Source of the DNA: Dyadobacter diqingensis
GTDB lineage: Bacteria; Bacteroidota; Bacteroidia; Cytophagales; Spirosomataceae
Length of the DNA stretch: 64,000 bases
Assembly: GCF_024220585.1 (NCBI RefSeq)
Contig: NZ_JAMXKF010000008.1
Coordinates: 1 to 64,000, forward strand
Reading direction: 5' to 3'
The translations under genes were made by a program, and so were the position numbers. Below the pieces are notes generated by a model. That model had not been told where the DNA came from, did not search any database, and worked only from the letters and a program-made list of their open reading frames with translations. Below are positions 27,235 to 35,749 of the stretch, in pieces; position 1 is the stretch's first letter, and each line of letters starts with the position of its first letter.

Positions 27235-27879
27235 ATGAGGAAACTTTTATCAGCATTAAAAACAACAATAGTCAAAATTTGGAAAGATCAGGTTGGTGCT
27301 GGAATTATTGTATTTGCTATTTCTGCACTTTTGACAGGGCTATGGAATAAGATAGACGAAAAAAGTTTTACTGTATTTAAAAATCATATAATCACATTTT
27401 TTAAGCAAGAAATACCGATTTGGGGAACACTCTTATTTGGATTAGTGGCATGGATATCAGTATTATTATATCGTCGAAGAAAGAATAAAAATGCCTTAAA
27501 GAAAGACCCTATTTGGAACGAACAAATAGGTAATTTTACTGTGAAAGAGCTATATCTTGTTTTATCAAAACAAAACTTGCCATTTAAAACTAATGGTATG
27601 ATGTGGTCTCACGAAGAGCCACCAACTGACAATTTAATAATTCTGCTTAGTAGATATGAAATTTTTCTGAATGCCGGTGTTAATAATTTGGATAATATTG
27701 AAGATGGCGGCTATATATACGGAATTTTAGCCCCAAAACTTTTGAGTTATGGATTAGTAGATCGTAGCACTGAAAAGGACAAATATGATATTGAAAAAAT
27801 AACTTATCAAATGTCCGATTTGGGTAGAAAATTTATTTCTTGCTTAGAAAGGTTGGATATGAAGCACGAAAATAGATAG
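27235..27879 (+). CDS. orphan protein with two membrane helices
   Basis: 214 residues. Two hydrophobic segments (about 21-38 and 62-80) with a Lys/Arg-rich stop (YRRRKNKNALKK), then a ~125-residue cytosolic domain with PIWNEQIGNFTVKELYLVLS and YGLVDRS motifs that look like a winged-helix effector domain. I do not recognise a family. The coding DNA is much more AT-rich than the core genes nearby, which suggests recent acquisition. Its place inside the repeat-bounded segment beside a toxin-antitoxin pair makes a defence or mobile-element role possible, but nothing proves it. Confidence 0.5.
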   Translation: MRKLLSALKTTIVKIWKDQVGAGIIVFAISALLTGLWNKIDEKSFTVFKNHIITFFKQEIPIWGTLLFGLVAWISVLLYRRRKNKNALKKDPIWNEQIGNFTVKELYLVLSKQNLPFKTNGMMWSHEEPPTDNLIILLSRYEIFLNAGVNNLDNIEDGGYIYGILAPKLLSYGLVDRSTEKDKYDIEKITYQMSDLGRKFISCLERLDMKHENR

Positions 27880-27901
27880 ATTATATATAAACAATAAGAT
27901 T

Positions 27902-28167
27902 GTGACCGAGAAAGCGCAACGATTCTTGTTTATCGTACAAACAATGTTCCTTGCAAATGCTATAAATAAGCGCCCTGACGACACAGAAGGAATAGACCGC
28001 GCCCAATTTCCGCATCTAGGGCATTCATAGCAATGGACGACGCAGTGTATGCAAGCAATCGTATTCCAGAAGATATGACGGCAGCAGAAGCCGCTAATGA
28101 ATTCGCTTCCTTTAATTTTTTAGAGGAGGAAGGCGCGAAACACCAAGATTGGTTTGCATGGTATTAA
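27902..28167 (+). pseudogene. small orphan gene apparently broken by a frameshift
   Basis: A GTG at 27902 opens a 42-codon frame (TEKAQRFLFIVQTMFLANAI ...) that stops at 28028-28030. The frame next to it is open through the same point and gives 44 codons from the ATG at 28033 (MDDAVYASNRIPEDM ... HQDWFAWY) to the TAA at 28165. Both halves have protein-like composition, and joining them by one shift near 28015-28025 gives a single ~88-residue product. No family recognised. Two separate overlapping small genes are the alternative. Confidence 0.35.
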
Positions 28168-28188
28168 TAGATTAAGTTGCCTAGTGCG

Positions 28189-28554
28189 TTATTCTTTATC
28201 ATCTTTTTCTCCATCATCGATAGTGAGCCAGTCGTCAATTTTGAATTGATTGTAATGATCTCTCACTACAATGGCGTGGAAGCGCTTAAACAAATTGAAG
28301 TATTCGTCTTTATCTACTCTTGTTTCAAAGTCAATTTCAACAATATGGGGCTTTTCTTGTGTTGATTTTTCCTTGTCAACGCAAATAATTTTGGCATCGA
28401 AAGAGCCGTACGAACTATAAAAGCTTGATCCAACGGGATCATATCTATCAGTATCTACGCCCCTACCCTTTAAAAAATCTTTCAAGTCTTGATGGTCACT
28501 AATATCAGCTGCATTAGTACCCTGAAAATCATTATATTGAACATCAGCTTTCAT
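28189..28554 (-). CDS. orphan acidic protein
   Basis: 121 residues from the ATG at 28554 (ten more codons are open upstream to 28584). Acidic, no signal or membrane segment; it contains DFQGTNAADISDH, a HIVEIDFETRVDKDEYF strand and a WLTIDDGEKDD tail. I do not recognise it. It is the only minus-strand gene in the repeat-bounded accessory segment and is AT-rich like its neighbours. Confidence 0.5.
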   Translation of the reverse strand: MKADVQYNDFQGTNAADISDHQDLKDFLKGRGVDTDRYDPVGSSFYSSYGSFDAKIICVDKEKSTQEKPHIVEIDFETRVDKDEYFNLFKRFHAIVVRDHYNQFKIDDWLTIDDGEKDDKE

Positions 28555-28732
28555 ATATTGGAGGGATTTGTTTATAGACGGCAAGGTAAATAATATAATT
28601 TTAGCTGAATATAGTTCTCTTTCAATTATTTTTTGTTACTATATAAAATAAACGTCCCGTATATCCATTAACAAGTCGTTCTTTTTGGTAAGCATCGGTT
28701 AAATTAAAAGATTGTGCGTTAATATCCACTAA

Positions 28733-29092
28733 GTGGTTAAAGGCTATTTAGGTGGCAACTTATACACGTTTCTGCCAGCGGAAAATCTTGAAGTAAAAGG
28801 GCGGATAGATGCAGAAAGGAATTACAGGGGTTATAAAGGAGCTGCTACGGGAACCTTGATAGCAAGTTTGGTATCGCCGCTTATCGGGCTTATCCCAGCG
28901 ATTGCTACTTCTGTATCAACGCCTAAAATTGACAATTTGGGTTATCCGAGCGAGGAATTGTTTAAGAAACCCGACTACAATCGCAGTTATACTAAAAAGG
29001 CGAAAAAGATAAAATCTGGCAAGGTCTGGAAAAACTGGGGAATTGGATTTGGCGCAAATTTGCTCCTCGTTTTACTCCTCTCCGCCCGATAG
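28733..29092 (+). pseudogene. 5'-truncated fragment of a Bacteroidota membrane protein
   Basis: 119 codons from a GTG, with no signal sequence and no ATG. The blocks YRGYKGAATGTLIASLVSPL and KSGKVWKNWGIGFGANLLL look like the C-terminal half of a Bacteroidota family whose full members begin with a signal peptide and a domain for sensing or binding that is absent here. The preceding 140 bp hold no matching N-terminal part. A short relic of the same 3' end lies at 32183-32235. It could still be translated. Confidence 0.5.
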
Positions 29093-29115
29093 TAAGGCAG
29101 TCCGTTATCTATGCA

Positions 29116-29157
29116 AAAAAGCCCGACTTAGTCAAATCAGACAAGTTCGGGCTTTTT
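29116..29157 (+). terminator. bipartite terminator, first copy
   Basis: Outer arms AAAAAGCCCGA (29116-29126) and TCGGGCTTTTT (29147-29157), inner arms GTC (29131-29133) and GAC (29140-29142) around AAATCA. A related copy sits at 32252-32293. Confidence 0.75.
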
Positions 29158-29183
29158 GTATTCCTAAAAAACGAATGGTTCAA

Positions 29184-29199
29184 CTTTTCTATCCAGTGA
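29184..29199 (-). repeat. right copy of the 16-bp inverted repeat
   Basis: cttttctatccagtga is the exact reverse complement of 26424-26439. It lies just after the fragment gene and its terminator. Confidence 0.6.
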
Positions 29200-29317
29200 A
29201 CGGCGACCACTGCCGCACTTTCTTTTCGTATACCCTAAGGGTAAATGAATTTTCGGTTGTCGAGTATATGCTGCCAGACAGGTAGTTAGTTTCGACACAT
29301 CAACCGGATTTTAAACT

Positions 29318-30433
29318 ATGCTTTACCAGATTGGACTCACGATTGTCTGTTTCCTTTTCGTCGTTCTCATACTTAAAAAAGATAAAAAACACCCTGATTA
29401 TATCTTGCAAACCTGGCTGGGTGTAATTGCTATGCACCTTGGACTTCACTATATGCAATATTCAGGGTTGAGCTATAAGTATCCGCATACGCTCGGCTTG
29501 ACACTCTCGCTGCCCTTGCTGCATGGTGTCCTACCTTACTTTTATTCTATCAGCTTGATTCGGGTGGAGACGCTGACTATTCGCAAAACCATATTTCACC
29601 TGATTCCTTTCCTGCTTCTTACAGCACTTGCAGTACCATTTTTTATACTGCCGCCTGACCAGAAGATAACGGTTTTTCAGAGAAATGGGGAAGGTTTTGA
29701 ATGGTATTTACTCATACAATTGCCCGTTATTATCACCTCGGGGATGGTCTATGCTGTTGCTACGATGATCGAAATCCGGAGGGGAAGTAGAACCGGAGAA
29801 ACCGGAATGAGCGAAATATTCGGACTGATGAAATATGTGACATTCGGTCTGGTGGCTATTTGGCTACTGTCGGCCGCATTTGACGATTCTGTCATTTTTG
29901 CCGGCGTTGTCATCTTTGTCCTTTTCCTTGGACTATTCGGAATCAGCCGGGTGCCGGGATTATATACCAGTCCTGCTCTTACCGGGCTCGTTGCTGATCA
30001 TACATTCATCAGTAGGGCGAATTTCGCGGTGGAAAGGTATGCAAGGACAGGCCTGAAACAGCAGGATGCGACGGGGATTATGCAGCGGATGGAAGAATTC
30101 ATGAAAACGAAAAAACCTTACACAAACTTTGACCTGACCTTGAATGATCTGGCTGCATATCTAAACACCTCTCCAAATTATCTTTCCCAGGTGATCAATT
30201 CGGTGAGCGGAAAAACATTTTATCATTATATCAACCATTACCGGATTACGGAATTTCTTGTACTGGCGGCACGACAGGAGAACAAAAAATATACTTTTAT
30301 TGCGCTCGCGTATGACTGCGGTTTTAATTCGAAAACGACCTTTAATAAATACTTCAAGCTCCATACCGGCCAGACACCTTCGGAATACTTTGGTAAACAG
30401 TCCGTTGAAACCGCCGAACCTGCGTTCGCATGA
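29318..30433 (+). CDS. membrane-bound AraC-family regulator
   Basis: 371 residues. The N-terminal ~225 residues form about seven hydrophobic helices (a 7TM sensor-like part); the C-terminal ~115 are an AraC/XylS HTH (LNDLAAYLNTSPNYLSQVIN and IALAYDCGFNSKTTFNKYFK). This architecture is common in Cytophagales and links an outside or membrane signal to transcription. The hydrolase gene follows on the same strand after a 91-bp gap and may be its target. A perfect palindrome TACCCTAAGGGTA lies 75 bp before its start. Confidence 0.85.
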   Translation: MLYQIGLTIVCFLFVVLILKKDKKHPDYILQTWLGVIAMHLGLHYMQYSGLSYKYPHTLGLTLSLPLLHGVLPYFYSISLIRVETLTIRKTIFHLIPFLLLTALAVPFFILPPDQKITVFQRNGEGFEWYLLIQLPVIITSGMVYAVATMIEIRRGSRTGETGMSEIFGLMKYVTFGLVAIWLLSAAFDDSVIFAGVVIFVLFLGLFGISRVPGLYTSPALTGLVADHTFISRANFAVERYARTGLKQQDATGIMQRMEEFMKTKKPYTNFDLTLNDLAAYLNTSPNYLSQVINSVSGKTFYHYINHYRITEFLVLAARQENKKYTFIALAYDCGFNSKTTFNKYFKLHTGQTPSEYFGKQSVETAEPAFA

Positions 30434-30524
30434 AGGCGTACGCATCCGATAGGTTCGCCCCTGTACGTGCGAACGCCTGAATGATGTTCAGCCCTGTTAT
30501 TTGCATGAACATCATTCAAAAGCT

Positions 30525-31511
30525 ATGTACAAATTCTTTTTTCTCGTCCTTTCCGGACTCTTGTTTACGTCTTGCGAGCTGCAAGATTTTGCCAAGCCTG
30601 GTTTGCTGGTCCCACTCACGGTTGATCAGGATGCCAACCTACCATCACTGGCTATCAATGGGACGCTCCTTCATGTAGAAAGTTATGGCAATCCGACAGA
30701 CCCCTTACTCATCGTGATTCACGGCGGTCCAGGGGGCGACTACCGCTCCATGTTGAATGCCAAAATATTTGCCGAGCAGGGCTTTCGGGTAGTTTTTTAC
30801 GATCAGCGCGGGTCTGGTCTTTCTAAAAGGGAAGATAAAAGTCAATATCAGGGAGAGGGAACCACCAGGCTATTTCTGGATGATCTGGACGCTTTGATCA
30901 GGCATTTTAGGCTCAATAATACCCAAAAGGTTTTTCTGATGGGACATTCCTGGGGAGCGATGCTTGCAGCGGGTTACATTAATCAACATCCCGGAATGGT
31001 CAGTGGGGCCATTCTGGCGGAGCCCGGCGGACTAACCTGGCCGCAGACGAAGGAATATTTGAGCAGGTCAAACAAGATTCGTTTTTTTTCCGAAGCCCTG
31101 AATAACTCAGTTTTTCCGGAACAGATCATCGCTGGCCGTTCGGAGCACGAAGTACTTGATTATAAGGCTTCTTTTTTCTCAAATTATGAAAATGCACCTG
31201 GAAATGTGATTGGAAACCCGGGAGAGTATCCTTCCTGGCGCAGCGGTGCTGTGGCGTTCAAATACACGATCGAGCATGCCGACAAGTATAGCTTCGATTT
31301 TACCTGGAATCTTTCAAGTTTCCAGCCCGAAGTGCTCTTTATGTACAGTGAGAACAACAAGGCCTATGGCCCGGCATGGGCTGAAACAGTATCGGCACCT
31401 TTTACCAGTGTAAAGCTTCAAATGGTAGCAAACTGCGGTCATGAAATGGTGCATTTTGGATGGAAGGATATGTATCCCAAAGTATCAGCTTATTTAAATC
31501 AAAAGAAATGA
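30525..31511 (+). CDS. alpha/beta-hydrolase lipoprotein, proline-iminopeptidase-like
   Basis: 328 residues from the ATG at 30525, chosen because a lipoprotein signal follows directly (lipobox FTSC, Cys17). S33-type motifs: HGGPGG (oxyanion region), DQRGSG, nucleophile elbow GHSWGA (Ser142), and a His near the end (CGHEM). It probably cleaves small peptides or esters at the cell surface. The next gene starts inside its stop codon (ATGA). Confidence 0.85.
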   Translation: MYKFFFLVLSGLLFTSCELQDFAKPGLLVPLTVDQDANLPSLAINGTLLHVESYGNPTDPLLIVIHGGPGGDYRSMLNAKIFAEQGFRVVFYDQRGSGLSKREDKSQYQGEGTTRLFLDDLDALIRHFRLNNTQKVFLMGHSWGAMLAAGYINQHPGMVSGAILAEPGGLTWPQTKEYLSRSNKIRFFSEALNNSVFPEQIIAGRSEHEVLDYKASFFSNYENAPGNVIGNPGEYPSWRSGAVAFKYTIEHADKYSFDFTWNLSSFQPEVLFMYSENNKAYGPAWAETVSAPFTSVKLQMVANCGHEMVHFGWKDMYPKVSAYLNQKK

Positions 31512-32173
31512 AAACTACACTTATAATACTCACGCTAATGATTTTGCAGACTGTCGCCAGCGCGCAGGACGTCAACTGGCAGAAATTGAGAAAAGGCGGT
31601 AAACATCTCGCAACTGTCACTGCCGGTGCAGATTACAGCTCCTATTACGGGGTTTCCTATGGATATGTGATCCAAAATAAGACAAGGCCTATTGTTATAG
31701 GAACAGAGTTGCTGATGCCGTTCGGCGGAGATTTTGCCGATGATTGGAAATGGCGGACGAGCATTCAGGGAGAACTTTTGAAGAGCAAACATTTTTCACT
31801 GGCGATCAAACCGGCAGTTATTCTCCGCAGATATGAGTCCCCGTTGGCCCGGATGTATAACACCGCGGCAGAAGTTACATTGATGCTGGGCTACTTGCGT
31901 CCGAAATTTGGAATAACTGCCATTGGAAGTTACGACCGGTCATTGGCCACTCAAATCAAACACGGGACGCTCAGGGAAGACTACCCGGATATTCAGGATG
32001 GGTGGTATGGGACATCAGGCGGGAACTTCAAATTTGGGGCGCGGATGAATTTCTCCGGTCGATCCTGGAATACGTTTTTGAGCCTCGGCAAACATTTCGG
32101 GCAGGATTTTCGGGATAACCCCACATACCCGTTTTTTGCTGAGGTGTCGGTTCAAAAGGTTTTTGGGCGATAG
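31508..32173 (+). CDS. secreted beta-rich outer-membrane-type protein
   Basis: 221 residues from the ATG overlapping the previous stop. Signal peptide about 1-19 (TVASAQ). The rest is alternating aromatic beta strands (GVSYGYVIQNK, FAEVSVQKVFGR at the very end), typical of small outer-membrane barrels. Function not recognised. The overlap couples it to the hydrolase. Confidence 0.65.
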   Translation: MKTTLIILTLMILQTVASAQDVNWQKLRKGGKHLATVTAGADYSSYYGVSYGYVIQNKTRPIVIGTELLMPFGGDFADDWKWRTSIQGELLKSKHFSLAIKPAVILRRYESPLARMYNTAAEVTLMLGYLRPKFGITAIGSYDRSLATQIKHGTLREDYPDIQDGWYGTSGGNFKFGARMNFSGRSWNTFLSLGKHFGQDFRDNPTYPFFAEVSVQKVFGR

Positions 32174-32182
32174 GAGTCAAGA

Positions 32183-32235
32183 GCTTAAAAAGGCAAACAA
32201 GACAGAATCTGGTAGGAATTGGAAAATGACGTCAG
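32183..32235 (+). pseudogene. short relic matching the 3' end of the 28733-29092 fragment
   Basis: One frame reads LKKANKTESGRNWKM against TKKAKKIKSGKVWKN of the fragment, and the DNA agrees at roughly three of four positions over ~43 bp. Downstream comes a terminator that also resembles the one after the fragment, so the two 3' ends share a common origin. Confidence 0.4.
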
Positions 32236-32251
32236 CCGTAATCCAATATAA

Positions 32252-32293
32252 AAAAATCCCGAGCCGGTCAAATCAGACCAGTTCGGGATTTTT
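32252..32293 (+). terminator. bipartite terminator, second copy
   Basis: Outer arms AAAAATCCCGA (32252-32262) and TCGGGATTTTT (32283-32293), inner arms GGTC (32266-32269) and GACC (32276-32279) around AAATCA. The inner loop, the flank AGTTCGGG and the tail TTTTTGTAT are shared with the copy at 29116. Confidence 0.8.
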
Positions 32294-32315
32294 GTATCCG
32301 TAAGAATTATATGAC

Positions 32316-32624
32316 TTAACCTTTTCTTCCAAACAACCTGCCAATACTCCGGAACATCCTTTTTTCAAATTCCAGAAAGAAGGCAAATTTCCCCCATATC
32401 CAGCCCCATGCCAGGAGTACTACCTGATAAAGCGGCAGGATAATGACAATATTAACCGTCCAGAGAAGCCAGGATGGAGAGGTTTCTTTGGTGAGTCCAA
32501 CCAGATCGAAAAGGGCACGCTTGATGTATAAAATCGAAAATCCCGTGCAGGCAAAAACCAATAAAATGATTAATACATCCCATCCGTTTTTTACATTCCA
32601 GCGTTGCTTTAACTTTTCAATCAT
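32316..32624 (-). CDS. small membrane protein, DUF6787-like
   Basis: 102 residues with two hydrophobic helices (about 18-36 and 55-77) and a C-terminal amphipathic WGKFAFFLEFEKRMFRSIGR block, which I recall from Bacteroidota proteins called DUF6787. Role unknown. It follows the RluA-type gene by 6 bp, so the two are one transcript. Confidence 0.6.
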   Translation of the reverse strand: MIEKLKQRWNVKNGWDVLIILLVFACTGFSILYIKRALFDLVGLTKETSPSWLLWTVNIVIILPLYQVVLLAWGWIWGKFAFFLEFEKRMFRSIGRLFGRKG

Positions 32625-32630
32625 AAACGG

Positions 32631-33362
32631 TTATTCGTATAAAAAGCCCAGGTGTTCTGCTTTGATCGGTTCATTATCCAGCGGCAGGAATTCTTCCCAG
32701 AATGGGTCGTTCGGTACGCCGGCCTTGCAAATAATAGGTTCTTTTTTTACCGGATGTTCAAAGAAAAGCCGACGTGCGTGCAGGTTAATGCTCGCATCCG
32801 GGTTTGCTTTCGGATATCCGTATTTTACGTCACCACGAATCGGGCAGCCCATGGAGGCCAGCTGGACGCGGATCTGATGCGGACGACCGGTTACCGGCGT
32901 TATTTCAAGTAAATTAAATTTATTGACATCGCCCAAAAGTCTGTAACTAAGTTCCGCACGTTGTGATCCCGGTACTTCGTAGTCATAAGCCGTAGTAACA
33001 TTTCTTGATTCATCCTTGATAAGCCAGTGCACCAGCTTGCCTTTCTTTTCAGGCGGCCGGTTTTTTACAACGGCCCAATAGGTTTTCTGAACGTCACGTT
33101 TACGGAATATTTCATTCATCCGTTCCAGTGCTTTTGATGTCTTGGCAAATACTACTAACCCGCTTACCGGGCGGTCCAGACGATGCACCGTACCTAAAAA
33201 TACGGCTCCCGGCTTGTTGTATTCCACTTTGATATAGTCTTTCAACATATCAAGCAGCGGTTTGTCACGGGTTACGTCACCCTGTACCAAAATACCGGGC
33301 TCTTTATTGACAATCAGCAAATGATTGTCCTCGTATATAATTTGAAATGGACGTTTTGCCAT
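32631..33362 (-). CDS. RluA-family RNA pseudouridine synthase
   Basis: 243 residues. Catalytic block HRLDRPVSGL (Asp63) and the RPHQIRVQLASMGCPI block are standard for the family that makes pseudouridine in rRNA or tRNA. There is no S4 domain at the N-terminus, so the exact target among RluA, RluC and TruC types cannot be told. Grouped with the small DUF6787-like gene. Confidence 0.92.
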   Translation of the reverse strand: MAKRPFQIIYEDNHLLIVNKEPGILVQGDVTRDKPLLDMLKDYIKVEYNKPGAVFLGTVHRLDRPVSGLVVFAKTSKALERMNEIFRKRDVQKTYWAVVKNRPPEKKGKLVHWLIKDESRNVTTAYDYEVPGSQRAELSYRLLGDVNKFNLLEITPVTGRPHQIRVQLASMGCPIRGDVKYGYPKANPDASINLHARRLFFEHPVKKEPIICKAGVPNDPFWEEFLPLDNEPIKAEHLGFLYE

Positions 33363-33414
33363 AATGCTCTTTTTTTAATGTTTTCTTTTTCACGGGAAAA
33401 AGAAAAGGAGGTGA

Positions 33415-34233
33415 TCAATAAGACTCTTTCTCGTTCGGGAAAGATTTGCCTTTAACATCTTTAATATAATTCGTAATGGCCTCGTTCATGATGTCATTCA
33501 AATTGGCATACTGACGAAGGAAACGTGGCTTAAAGCCTTTATTTATCCCCAATACATCATGCAAAACCAGAATCTGACCATCGGCATGAGGCCCTGCTCC
33601 TATCCCGACCGTAGGAATGGATATGCTTTCAGAAACCTGTTTGGTCAGTGCGGAAGGAATTTTTTCCAAAACCACAGAAAAACATCCGATTTCATCCAGC
33701 ATCTTGGCATCTTCCAAAAGCTTTTTTGCTTCAACTTCTTCTTTGGCACGTACGGTATAAGTACCAAACTTATAAATCGACTGCGGCGTAAGTCCCAAAT
33801 GACCCATAACAGGGACACCGGCACTTAATATCCGCATCACGGATTCCTTAATTTCAAGTCCGCCTTCCAGTTTTACGGCGTGTGCACCCGATTCCTTCAT
33901 GATACGAATGGCAGAACGAAGCGCTTCACCGGAGTTTCCCTGGTAAGATCCAAAGGGAAGATCTACGACCACAAGTGCACGTTTTACAGCTCGCACAACC
34001 GATGAGGCATGATAAATCATCTGGTCAATCGTTATCGGGAGCGTGGTTTCGTGTCCGGCCATCACGTTTGATGCCGAATCGCCAACGAGGATAAGCTCAA
34101 CCCCGGCGGCGTCAACGATTCCAGCCATCGAATAATCGTAAGCTGTTAAACAGGATATTTTTTCTCCCCGCGTCTTCATTTCCTGAATGATGTGGGTCGT
34201 TACGCGTTTTATATCAGAACTATGTACAGACAT
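33415..34233 (-). CDS. panB: 3-methyl-2-oxobutanoate hydroxymethyltransferase
   Basis: 272 residues, the normal length. Motifs LTAYDYSMAGIVDAAGVELI, LVGDSASNVMAGHETTLPIT and VKLEGG are those of PanB, which makes ketopantoate from 2-oxoisovalerate and methylene-THF in pantothenate/CoA synthesis. It is a single gene; panC and panE are not in the window. Confidence 0.95.
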   Translation of the reverse strand: MSVHSSDIKRVTTHIIQEMKTRGEKISCLTAYDYSMAGIVDAAGVELILVGDSASNVMAGHETTLPITIDQMIYHASSVVRAVKRALVVVDLPFGSYQGNSGEALRSAIRIMKESGAHAVKLEGGLEIKESVMRILSAGVPVMGHLGLTPQSIYKFGTYTVRAKEEVEAKKLLEDAKMLDEIGCFSVVLEKIPSALTKQVSESISIPTVGIGAGPHADGQILVLHDVLGINKGFKPRFLRQYANLNDIMNEAITNYIKDVKGKSFPNEKESY

Positions 34234-34239
34234 TATTTT

Positions 34240-34288
34240 AATTGTTAATGGTTAAGGATTAATGGCCGATGGTTAAACATTAACAATT
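34240..34288. repeat. AT-rich inverted repeat upstream of panB
   Basis: AATTGTTAATG (34240-34250) and CATTAACAATT (34278-34288) are exact reverse complements; further ttaatggtt/accattgac pieces lie between and after. Such taa/att-type spacer repeats are frequent between Bacteroidota genes. It sits between the EnvC-like stop and the panB start. Confidence 0.6.
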
Positions 34289-34313
34289 TACCATTGACAA
34301 TTAATCATTAAAA

Positions 34314-35654
34314 CTACCTTCTGATCAGCCAGCTTTCCGGGTTAAGACGGGAAGTGTTTTTCCAGATCTGGAACTGAAGTTCGGAAGTTCCGTCGCCATC
34401 TGTCGCCACACGACCAATGGTTTCTCTTGCTTTAATTTTCTGGCCTGCCGTCACGGTTACTCCCGACATTTTAGCATAAACCGTCATATAATTTCCGTGC
34501 TGTATCGCGACTACATTACCCATTCCAGGCATCTGCGTCACATCCAAAACAACACCATCGTAAACTGACCTTACAATTTCTCCGGCATTTGTCTGGATAT
34601 CCACACCCAGGTTATCAACCATTACACCTTTCAAAACCGCATGCGGACGCTGTCCAAAGTGACCGGAGATAAATCCTCTTGTCGGCCACGATAAGCGCGA
34701 CTGAGAAGCTGCAAATGACGAAGCAAGCGTTACTTCTTCATCGCTCATCCCACTGGACGAAACCACAGGTTCTTCCTTCGGCTCCTCTTCCACTACCTTT
34801 GCCTCGCCTTTTTTCTCTCTTTCGGCGTTTTCGCGTGCTATACGTTCCCTTTCAGCCTTCCTTTTCGCTTCACGCTCAGCCCGCTCCTCTCTTTCTCGTC
34901 GCTCCCTTTCTCTTTTTTCACGCTCAGCAATCCGGCGGATATTGGCTTCAAGTAAATTGGTCGCTTTACGGTTTTCAGCCAGCTGGTTACGCAGCTCCAC
35001 TTCTTTTTGTGAAAGTTCCTGCACCACCTGATCCTGTTTCGTCTTCAGCCCTTCGAGTTTGGTATTTTCCGAAACCTGCGTCGTCAGGACCGTTTTTTGC
35101 TGCTGTTGCTTGGAAGTAATACGCTGACGCTCTGCCATCAGTTCCCTTTCAAGCACTTCCATCTGTTTTACCTGACCCTGACGGGCTTCGGTATATTGTT
35201 TCAAATACTTATAACGTAAAACAAACTGGTTGAAAGTTCCGGAGGAAAACAGGAAAACCAGCTGGTTCATATATACATTACGTTTGGAAGCCTCGTAGAT
35301 CATGTCGCCATACTCTGCCTTCAGCTTGCCCAGATCATTTGCTAAAACCTGACGCTTTTTTTCAAGCGTTTTAAGTTCACCATCCAACAGTTTCAAATCG
35401 TCGGAAAGCAGATCAATCTTTTTCTTAAGTGTGTTAATCTGTTGGTTTAAAGCCCGAAGCTGTCCTAAGTTAACTTTTTTCTGAGAAGATGTCTGTTTCA
35501 GGATGCCCTGAATTTCATTCATCTTGCTCTGGTTTTCACTTTTTTCCCGTTCGAGTTGCTCACGGGTCTTTTGCGCGAATACGCTGACGGACGTACAACA
35601 CAAAAGAGTCAGTACCAGAAATAAACGTCGATAATACGGTTTGTGAAAGGGCAT
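34314..35654 (-). CDS. EnvC-like murein hydrolase activator
   Basis: 446 residues from the ATG at 35654; an upstream TTG at 35675 is less likely. Signal peptide about 1-28 (SVSVFAQ), long coiled coil (about 30-260), a Lys/Arg/Glu-rich linker, and a C-terminal LytM/M23 fold (GVDIQTNAGEIVRSVYDGVV ... ELQFQIWKNTSRLNPESWL). The zinc ligands of active M23 peptidases are missing (LGVD and LQFQ instead of HxxxD and HxH), as in E. coli EnvC, so it should activate amidases at the division site rather than cut. It follows the DUF4292 and TPR genes, a conserved Bacteroidota order. Confidence 0.88.
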   Translation of the reverse strand: MPFHKPYYRRLFLVLTLLCCTSVSVFAQKTREQLEREKSENQSKMNEIQGILKQTSSQKKVNLGQLRALNQQINTLKKKIDLLSDDLKLLDGELKTLEKKRQVLANDLGKLKAEYGDMIYEASKRNVYMNQLVFLFSSGTFNQFVLRYKYLKQYTEARQGQVKQMEVLERELMAERQRITSKQQQQKTVLTTQVSENTKLEGLKTKQDQVVQELSQKEVELRNQLAENRKATNLLEANIRRIAEREKRERERREREERAEREAKRKAERERIARENAEREKKGEAKVVEEEPKEEPVVSSSGMSDEEVTLASSFAASQSRLSWPTRGFISGHFGQRPHAVLKGVMVDNLGVDIQTNAGEIVRSVYDGVVLDVTQMPGMGNVVAIQHGNYMTVYAKMSGVTVTAGQKIKARETIGRVATDGDGTSELQFQIWKNTSRLNPESWLIRR

Positions 35655-35749
35655 ATTCGTTTTTCTTGCTGCCAAAATACCTTAAAGGGCACGTAAAGTT
35701 AAGCAGACTTCACGTTTTTGCGCCTATAAATGGGTGGACAATCTGTTAT

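Noticed and set aside
33363..33414. Possible hairpin tttctttttc/gaaaaagaaa between rluA-type gene and panB
   Set aside because: A purine/pyrimidine run that pairs by composition; it lacks a GC core and a proper T-tract for the minus-strand genes.
34679..35119. 146-codon + strand frame rich in Pro, Leu and Phe
   Set aside because: Antisense of the Lys/Glu/Arg-rich coiled coil and linker of the EnvC-like gene.
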